A DNA stretch of 64,000 nucleotides. It comes from Blastococcus saxobsidens DD2 (GTDB taxonomy: Bacteria > Actinomycetota > Actinomycetes > Mycobacteriales > Geodermatophilaceae). Under the pieces are notes generated by a model that searched no databases, was not told where the DNA came from, and worked only from the letters and a program-made list of their open reading frames with translations. The position numbers and the translations under genes were made by a program. Location of the stretch: positions 1,405,541-1,469,540 of the forward strand of contig NC_016943.1 in assembly GCF_000284015.1 (NCBI RefSeq), given 5' to 3'. Positions 59,501-64,000 of the stretch are shown here, in pieces. Position 1 is the first letter of the stretch. Each line of letters begins with the position of its first letter.

Positions 59501-61330
59501 AACAATGAGCGCCTCGAGCGGCAGAAGCAGTTGCCGATCCAGGTCATCGTCGGCAACCCGCCGTACTCCGTCGGGCAGGACAGCGCGAACGACGACAACG
59601 CGAACGAGAAGTACCCGACGTTGGACGGCGCGATTCGGACGACGTACGCCGCTCGCTCCTCCGCGACGAACAAGAACTCGCTCTACGATTCGTATATTCG
59701 GGCGATCAAGTGGGCCACCCTCCGCCTCGGCGATCGCGGCATCGTCGCGTTCGTCACCAATGGTGGCTTCTTGGACTCCAACACCGCCGACGGCATGCGC
59801 AAGACGCTGGCTGAGGAGTTCTCGGCCATCCACGTGTTCAACCTGCGCGGCAACCGGCGGCAAGGTGGCGCCGAGGGCCGACCGATCTGGGAAGCATTCG
59901 CGAAGGGCTCCGGCGGATCGATTGCGACCATCGCCATCGTGGTGCTGGTCAAGCGACCCGAGACCTCCGAGCCCGCAACGGTCTTCTACTCGGAGGTCGG
60001 TGACTTCACCACGGCGATCGAGAAGGTGGCGGAGGTGGTTCAGGCGCGCAGTATCAGCGGCTTGACTCCCGTCGCTATCACACCCAACGCTCACGGCGAC
60101 TGGCTGCAGCAGCGGGCAGACGACTTCGACGCGTTCCTGCCGTTGCCGTCTTTGGTGCAGGAACCGGGGCGGGGTGTAGAGACGACTCGCGATCCATGGG
60201 TCTACAACGCATCATCCAGTGCCATTGTACGGAACATGACTAAGAGCGTCGCTGCTTACGAAGCAGCCCGACTCGGCAATCGTCGCATCGACCAGGCGCA
60301 CATCAAGTGGTCTTCCACTCTCCAAGCCCTTCTCGAGCGCGGGCGTGAAATCGAGTTACTGAGTAGCCCGCCTCGAACCATCGCGTACCGCCCCTTCACC
60401 CGCCAGTTCCTCTATGACGACATTCGGTGGATCCATCGTCCTGGAGTGCTTAAAGGGCTATTTCCGACCCTGAAGGCCAGCAACTGGGGCTTCCACATCA
60501 CGGGCATCGCCTCTCACGCCGACTTCAGTGCCTTGATGGTCAATGTTCCGCCCGACAAGCACTTGTTGGACACCGGTCAATTCTTTGCTCGATGGCGGTA
60601 CGAGAAGGTCGATGAATCGGGGATGTTCGACGTCCACAAGGGCGAGATCGTCGATGGCTTTCGGCGGATCGACAACATTACTGATGAGGCGCTTGCTGCG
60701 TTCTCGGCTGCCTATCCGGGCGAGTCGATCAGCAAGGACGACATCTTCGACTACGTCTACGGGTTGCTGCACTCGCCGGAGTACCGGGAAACCTATGCCG
60801 CGGACCTGAAGAAGATGCTTCCGCGTATCCCCTTCGCGAGCGACTTCCGCGCGTTCGCCGATGCGGGCAAGCGACTGGCCGAGGTGCACCTGGGCTACGA
60901 GACCCTCGAACCGTATGCGCTGGAGGGACTCGATGTGGCCGGCCCGGGTGGTGATGCGGACTTCGCTTTCTTCGCCGTCCGGAACAAGAAGATGGCCTTC
61001 GGCAAGCCGACCGCGGAGCAGAAGGCCGCGGGGCTGCGACACGACCGTTCGGTGATCCAGTACAACGACCGGATCACCCTGCGCGGCGTCCCGGAAGAGG
61101 CGTACCGGTACACGTTGGGAAGCCGGTCGGCCATCGAGTGGATCATCGATCGCTACTGGGTGAGGACCGACAAGGCGTCGGGCATCGTCAACGACCCCAA
61201 CGACTGGTCCCGTGAGGTCGGCGATCCGCGTTACATCGTTGACCTGCTGGCACGGATCGTCACAGTCTCCTTGGAGACGATCACGGTGGTGGACTCACTG
61301 CCCCCGCTTGGTGTCCGCCACGACGGGTGA
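56567..61330 (+). CDS. Type ISP restriction-modification enzyme (single polypeptide)
   Basis: A 1587-residue protein, the usual length of LlaBIII/LlaGI-type enzymes, starting at GTG 56567. Domains in order: an Mrr-like nuclease (PDTGIDLVALNADDG then IQCKFYG, about 60-85); an SF2 translocase (MACGTGKTFTSLRIAEEL about 190-205, VICDEAHRTTGVTLADKD near 318, and TNARCLSEGVDVPALDAVLF later); a helical coupler; an N6-adenine methyltransferase (VLDPFTGTGTFLVRLLQ about 886-902, and VIVGNPPYSVGQDS near 994); and a C-terminal target-recognition domain. It methylates self sites and cuts unmodified DNA after translocation. It is complete, stands as a single gene and is the last gene of the element before the tRNA. 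Confidence 0.9.
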   Translation: MTGTIHAVLDRLRGESLDERDKGSKFEQLIRAYLMTDPEWTSRFSDVWLWSDWPGRAGRPDTGIDLVALNADDGGLTAIQCKFYGSGRTVAKADIDSFVSASASAQFTRRIVFDTAAGWSANAEDTLADGVAQRVDIGYLADAAIDWGQFSWTTPEIVVPTGKKALRPHQQKALADVRAGLAVHDRGQLVMACGTGKTFTSLRIAEELAGAGRNVLFLVPSIQLLSQSLREWMANAEVDIRAMAVCSDVRVGRQAQSDDADQLPIDLTEPASTDPETLLARFEQGTNAAGRMRVIFSTYQSIDVVTRAQELGLPDFDLVICDEAHRTTGVTLADKDESAFVRVHDAGALKAAKRLYMTATPRVFGEEVKRKATDADAVLADMGNADVFGPELHRLGFGQAVEADLLTDYKVLVLAVDEKYVAENFQQAMANSGEIQLDQAAKLIGCWNGLAKNFGPGASDDDARAVDKAPMRTAVAFAQHIKASKAAASAFPDLADRAQIDAPDDRPKLRVEAAHVDGTMGVHERNTHLAWLKEPAGDGVCRVLTNARCLSEGVDVPALDAVLFLTPRGSQVDVVQSVGRVMRKAPGKELGYIVLPVVVPSGVAPEEALRDNERYKVVWQVLQALRSHDDRFHALVNQIELNKRKPDQIEIVSITDPTDGDGVTVPDPGKPGEKTPEQLLMEFPADQFRDAMFARIVNKVGERRYWETWAKDIADIAAAHVTRIKGLLASPGPAANEFGHFVAGLRGNLNDSITDDAAIDMLAQHLITRPVFDALFAHSSFLEGNPVARVMENMLAVLDEHALESENETLEGFYESVRKRVSNVDNAAGKQKVLVELYDKFFATAFPMTVAKLGIVYTPVEIVDFILRSADEVLRAEFGQGLTDEDVHVLDPFTGTGTFLVRLLQSGLIEPHDLARKYANELHANEILLLAYYIAAANIETTFEELEGTPQPFPGLVLTDSFQSWEDSDQQDIEVIPENNERLERQKQLPIQVIVGNPPYSVGQDSANDDNANEKYPTLDGAIRTTYAARSSATNKNSLYDSYIRAIKWATLRLGDRGIVAFVTNGGFLDSNTADGMRKTLAEEFSAIHVFNLRGNRRQGGAEGRPIWEAFAKGSGGSIATIAIVVLVKRPETSEPATVFYSEVGDFTTAIEKVAEVVQARSISGLTPVAITPNAHGDWLQQRADDFDAFLPLPSLVQEPGRGVETTRDPWVYNASSSAIVRNMTKSVAAYEAARLGNRRIDQAHIKWSSTLQALLERGREIELLSSPPRTIAYRPFTRQFLYDDIRWIHRPGVLKGLFPTLKASNWGFHITGIASHADFSALMVNVPPDKHLLDTGQFFARWRYEKVDESGMFDVHKGEIVDGFRRIDNITDEALAAFSAAYPGESISKDDIFDYVYGLLHSPEYRETYAADLKKMLPRIPFASDFRAFADAGKRLAEVHLGYETLEPYALEGLDVAGPGGDADFAFFAVRNKKMAFGKPTAEQKAAGLRHDRSVIQYNDRITLRGVPEEAYRYTLGSRSAIEWIIDRYWVRTDKASGIVNDPNDWSREVGDPRYIVDLLARIVTVSLETITVVDSLPPLGVRHDG

Positions 61331-61628
61331 TCGACGGGACGGCCAGGCCGCGATCACGGTGCGCCGGCCGCTACCGATGGGGCACCGACCGGCCACGAAA
61401 CGACACTTAGAGGTCCGTGCCCGTCGCCGCTCGTGGGCCGGCGGCCCCGTGCCTTACAGCTGCACGGCGCCGAGGTCATCCACGGCCGGGACGTGTCTCA
61501 GCCGTGCCTTAAACACCGGCTACAGCCGGTGGTCAGCGGTCAACAGGGGTCGGCATCGTCAAGCTCGAGAGCGGTTCCAAGGCCGCGCTGAACTGCGGAG
61601 ACGGGCATACGAGCTAGTCAGTACGGGG
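61331..61628. other. 298-bp gap between restriction gene and tRNA, element end
   Basis: No gene is seen. A short hairpin, CACCGGC TACA GCCGGTG (61514-61531), is followed on the minus strand by TTTAA and could be a weak terminator for leftward transcription from the tRNA. The element boundary is expected at the tRNA end of this gap. Confidence 0.35.
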
Positions 61629-61699
61629 AGCGGGTGACCGGGATCGAACCGGCATGGCCAGCTTGGAAGGCTGGGGCTCTACCATTGAGCTACACCCGC
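61629..61699 (-). tRNA. tRNA-Gly (anticodon TCC)
   Basis: On the minus strand a 71-nt cloverleaf reads from GCGGGTGTAGCTCAATGG onward. The acceptor stem is GCGGGTG pairing with CACCCGC, and the D arm is GCTCAATGGTAGAGC. The anticodon arm is CCAGC CTTCCAA GCTGG with anticodon TCC, and the T arm is GCCGG TTCGATC CCGGT. The discriminator base is T and no CCA is encoded. Its 3' end faces left, the side of the conjugative element, so it is the likely integration target and appears intact here. Confidence 0.93.
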
Positions 61700-61856
61700 G
61701 GAGCCGCGCGCACCCGTCGATCGACTCCAGGGCGAACGGTCCGGGTGGAGGATAGCGCCCGCCTTCGGCGGACCCCGGCGAGGCCGTGTCCGGCAGTGCC
61801 CGGAACTCGTACTTCCGGCTGATCTATTCCGCCGTCCCGGCTCGTACGGTGACCAC

Positions 61857-62450
61857 GTGCACGCGCTGCTGCGCCCGGTGTGGCGTGAGCCCAGACCGAC
61901 CGACGCCCCCACCCGGGTCTGGCGGGACTGGCTGCTGGTCGTCCTGGTGCCGGTCGCCGCCGCGCTCGAGGGGACGCTCCAGGCCGACCTGCCGTTCCGC
62001 TGGCTGCAGGTCGCGGTCCTCTGCGTGCTCGCCCCCGTGCTGCTGTGGCGCCGGACACGGCCGCTGCTCGTGTTCGTCGTCTGGTTCGGGGTCCTGGCCG
62101 TGCTCGGGATCGTCACCGGTGACGGCGACGGCCTGTACTCCGCCGCGTTCGGGCTGCTGCTGCTGCCGTACGCCATCGTGCGTTGGGGCTCGGGCGTCCA
62201 GGCGGTCGCCGGTCTCGGCGTCCTGCTGGTCAGCGCGGTGGCCTCGATGGTCCTCAGCCCGGCATCGCCGGGCGATGCCATCGGCGGCTCCGCGATCCTG
62301 CTCTCGTCCCTCGCCCTCGGTGCCGCTGCCCGCTACCGGTCGCGCGCCCGGGCTGGCGAGCTCGACCAGGTGGCCCCCCGCGAGCGGGAGAACCTCGCCC
62401 GCGACCTGCACGACACCGTCGCCCACTACGTGTCGGCGATCGCCGTCCGC
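61857..62450 (+). pseudogene. 5' part of a sensor histidine kinase, truncated
   Basis: Starting at GTG 61857 there are about five spans in an N-terminal membrane domain (WLLVVLVPVAAALEGTL, VAVLCVLAPVLLW and others). The HisKA_3 dimerisation segment follows: RENLARDLHDTVAHYVSAIA with the phospho-acceptor His. At about 62447 the frame leaves the kinase pattern and continues as unrelated residues to a stop at 62504. The ATPase domain and the expected response regulator are absent. The break point coincides with the start of DUF2306-like sequence in another frame, so a deletion joined two genes. Confidence 0.75.
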
Positions 62451-63005
62451 TCGAGGCGCCGCACTCGGTCGCCGACCCCGTGCCGCTCGTGGTGCACATC
62501 GTGAGCGCCGTCGTGTTCACGGTGGTCGGCGCCTTCCAGTTCGTGCCCGGCACCCGGACGCCGCGGCCGCGCTGGCGCCGGGTCACCGGGCGGATCGCCG
62601 CCCCGGCCGGGCTCGTGGCGGCGCTGAGCGGGCTGTGGCTGACCCTCGTGATCACCGGGGCCGACAGCAAGTCGCTGACCGGGTTCCGCGCAGCGGCCGG
62701 GGCCGGGATGGCCGTCTCTCTCGCTCGGCGTCGTCGCCGTCCTGCACCGCGACATCCGGCGGCACCGCGCCTGGATGCTGCGCGGCTACGCCATCGGCAT
62801 CGGCGCCGGCACGCAGGTGTTCACCGCCGGCATCTGGTTCGCGGTCGCCGGCGAGCCCGGCCGGACCGCCGAGGCGCTGGCCATGGGCGCCGGCTGGCTG
62901 ATCAACCTGACCGTCGCCGAGTGGTTGATCCGGCGCCCGTCCGGCCGGGGTGCCCCCGCCTGGCCCGCGGGTGTGCGGACGGTGGCGGCCGAGCAGGTCG
63001 GGTGA
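62450..63005 (+). pseudogene. DUF2306 membrane protein, frameshifted remnant
   Basis: From about 62450 one frame reads PLVVHIVSAVVFTVVGAFQF and GLVAALSGLWLTLVITGA, the beginning of a DUF2306 protein. Near 62720 the coding sense moves to another frame across a TCTCTCTC run and continues with LHRDIRRHRAWMLRGYAI and MGAGWLINLTVAEWLIRR to the stop at 63005. A one-base slip in the dinucleotide run explains this. The N-terminus is missing and fused to the histidine kinase fragment, so no intact product is possible. Confidence 0.7.
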
Positions 63006-63061
63006 CCACCACGTCGTGGGAGCCGGGGGGTGGTGTCGGACACCGCAGCTACGGTGCCCGT

Positions 63062-64000
63062 GTGATCGAGACCACGTGGCTGGACGCCACCGCGCAGGCC
63101 GAGCTGATCCGGGACGGGGAGGCAACCCCCGCGGAGCTGGTCGAGGCGGCGATCGAACGGATCCAGCGGGTGAACCCGCAGCTGGACGCGGTCATCCGCG
63201 AGCGCTTCGACGCCGCCCGCGAAGAGGCTCGCGGCGAGCTCCCGGACGGCCCCTTCCGCGGGGTGCCGCTGCTACTCAAAGACCTGGGCTGCCACGTCGC
63301 CGGCGAGGAGACCAACTACGGCACGTCCTTCCTGCGGGACGCCGCGTTCCGCTGGCCGGGCGACAGCTACCTCGCCCAGCGGTTCCGCGCGGCGGGCTTC
63401 GTCGTCCTCGGCCGCACCAACGTGCCCGAGTTCGGCACCACGATCACCACGGAGCCGGCCGCGAACGCCCCGGCCCGCAACCCGTACGACACCAACCGCT
63501 CCACCGGGGGCTCCAGCGGCGGCTCCGCGGCCGCGGTCGCCGCCGGCCTGGTACCCGTCGCGCACGCCGGCGACGGTGGGGGGTCGATCCGCATCCCCGC
63601 CAGCGAGTGCGGCCTGGTCGGGCTGAAGCCGACGCGGGCCCGGGTCAGCCAGGGCCCGGACGTGGGGGAGAGCTGGGCCGGCGCCACGACCGACGGCGTC
63701 GTCACCCGCTCGGTGCGCGACACCGCCGCCGTCCTGGACGTCCTCGCAGGGCCGATGCCCGGTGATCCCTACGTCGCCCCGCCGCTGCCCCGCCCCCTGG
63801 CCGAGGAGGTGGGGGCGCCGGTGGGCCGGCTGCGCGTCGGCCTGCTGGACGCCGACCCGGGGGAGCAGTACCTGGACGACCCCGCGTGCCGGGCCGCGGT
63901 GGAGCGGGCCGGGCGGCTGCTGGCGGACCTGGGCTGCGACGTCGAGCCGGGGACTCCGGACGCGATGTTCGACCCGCTGTTCCCGCGCTTCTTCACCACC
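63062..64000 (+). CDS. Amidase-signature family protein (partial, runs off the window)
   Basis: The gene starts at GTG 63062 (VIETTWLDATAQAELIRDGE). The amidase-signature catalytic elements are present: lysine in VPLLLKDLGCHVAGEE, and the serines in NRSTGGSSGGSAAAVAAGLV and AGDGGGSIRIPAS with the cis-serine arrangement. NVPEFG and GLKPTRARVS are further hallmarks. At least 313 residues are visible, and the C-terminal third lies beyond position 64000. Substrate cannot be told; relatives include GatA-like amidases and 6-aminohexanoate or enantioselective amidases. It is a chromosomal gene outside the mobile element. Confidence 0.85.
   Translation, partial: MIETTWLDATAQAELIRDGEATPAELVEAAIERIQRVNPQLDAVIRERFDAAREEARGELPDGPFRGVPLLLKDLGCHVAGEETNYGTSFLRDAAFRWPGDSYLAQRFRAAGFVVLGRTNVPEFGTTITTEPAANAPARNPYDTNRSTGGSSGGSAAAVAAGLVPVAHAGDGGGSIRIPASECGLVGLKPTRARVSQGPDVGESWAGATTDGVVTRSVRDTAAVLDVLAGPMPGDPYVAPPLPRPLAEEVGAPVGRLRVGLLDADPGEQYLDDPACRAAVERAGRLLADLGCDVEPGTPDAMFDPLFPRFFTT

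Larger units (their letters stand above)
1..61628. mobile_element. Body of an actinobacterial integrative and conjugative element
   Basis: The stretch holds an excisionase, a pilus-like operon, a type IV secretion operon with VirB4 and VirD4 ATPases, a TrwC-type relaxase and defence cargo. It stops at the 3' end of a minus-strand tRNA-Gly gene (61629). The tRNA 3' end faces the element, which is the normal orientation for integration into a tRNA gene. No copy of the tRNA 3' end is visible in the first bases of the window, so the left attachment site and the integrase must lie further left. The exact right boundary is inferred from the tRNA, not seen as a repeat. Confidence 0.75.

Noticed and set aside
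61514..61531. Rho-independent terminator
   Set aside because: The stem is only seven base pairs and the following T run is short and interrupted; kept as a remark, not called.

Overview
This is high-GC actinobacterial DNA. GC-rich codon use, frequent GTG starts, ATGA/GTGA start-stop overlaps and an SCO6880-type secretion gene all point that way. The order Geodermatophilales is plausible but is not established by the sequence. Positions 1 to about 61628 read as the body of an integrative and conjugative element (ICE). An excisionase gene lies at the left edge. Two conjugation operons follow, then a relaxase module and several defence genes, and the element ends against the 3' end of a tRNA-Gly(TCC) gene at 61629-61699. 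That is the usual side for a tRNA-integrated element. The integrase and the second attachment site are not in the window and would lie left of position 1. DNA right of the tRNA (broken histidine kinase, frameshifted DUF2306 gene, amidase) looks chromosomal.

Layout. (1) 118-1342: xis and a tandem-HTH regulator, divergent. (2) 1428-13462: a tightly packed operon for a Tad/Flp-type pilus (lipoprotein, secreted protein, SAF/CpaB, MinD-like, CpaF/TadA, TadB, TadC, Flp pilin, two TadE-like, one TadG-like, and a 1078-residue membrane LysM-BTAD protein), followed by two small genes. (3) 13650-26344: the conjugative type IV secretion operon (ParA-like ATPase, small membrane protein, VirB6-like, SCO6880 family, VirB4 ATPase, wall hydrolase, VirD4-type coupling protein, DUF4913 and unknown genes). 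(4) 26338-29215, minus strand: DUF5710-HNH protein, AbiJ/DUF559-like defence nuclease and a 65-residue unknown protein. (5) 29550-36999, minus strand: a Hachiman-like DUF1837 nuclease plus helicase, with the helicase broken by an IS3 and an IS256 element. (6) 37345-42840, minus strand: a giant relaxase-helicase-primase fusion. (7) 43095-48362: a complete cargo-free Tn7-like transposon (tnsA-tnsB-tnsC-tniQ) with matching ends and a 5-bp target duplication. (8) 49105-61330: a four-gene coupled operon (adenine methyltransferase, two-ATPase kinase-like protein, receiver-like protein, PIN nuclease), a DUF4365 nuclease-like gene and a type ISP restriction enzyme.

How it fits together. Four copies of an 18-bp operator-like sequence, of the form ACTGGAG-N4-ACTGGAG, lie in front of the pilus operon, the secretion operon (two copies) and the relaxase gene. 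The regulator at 890-1342 carries two HTH-like units and the first site begins one base after its stop codon. It is therefore the best candidate for a common switch controlling conjugation. The remaining accessory genes are mostly anti-phage or mobile in character. The methyltransferase/kinase/receiver/PIN operon is the strongest candidate for an undescribed defence system, and the nuclease-helicase system looks inactivated by insertion sequences.
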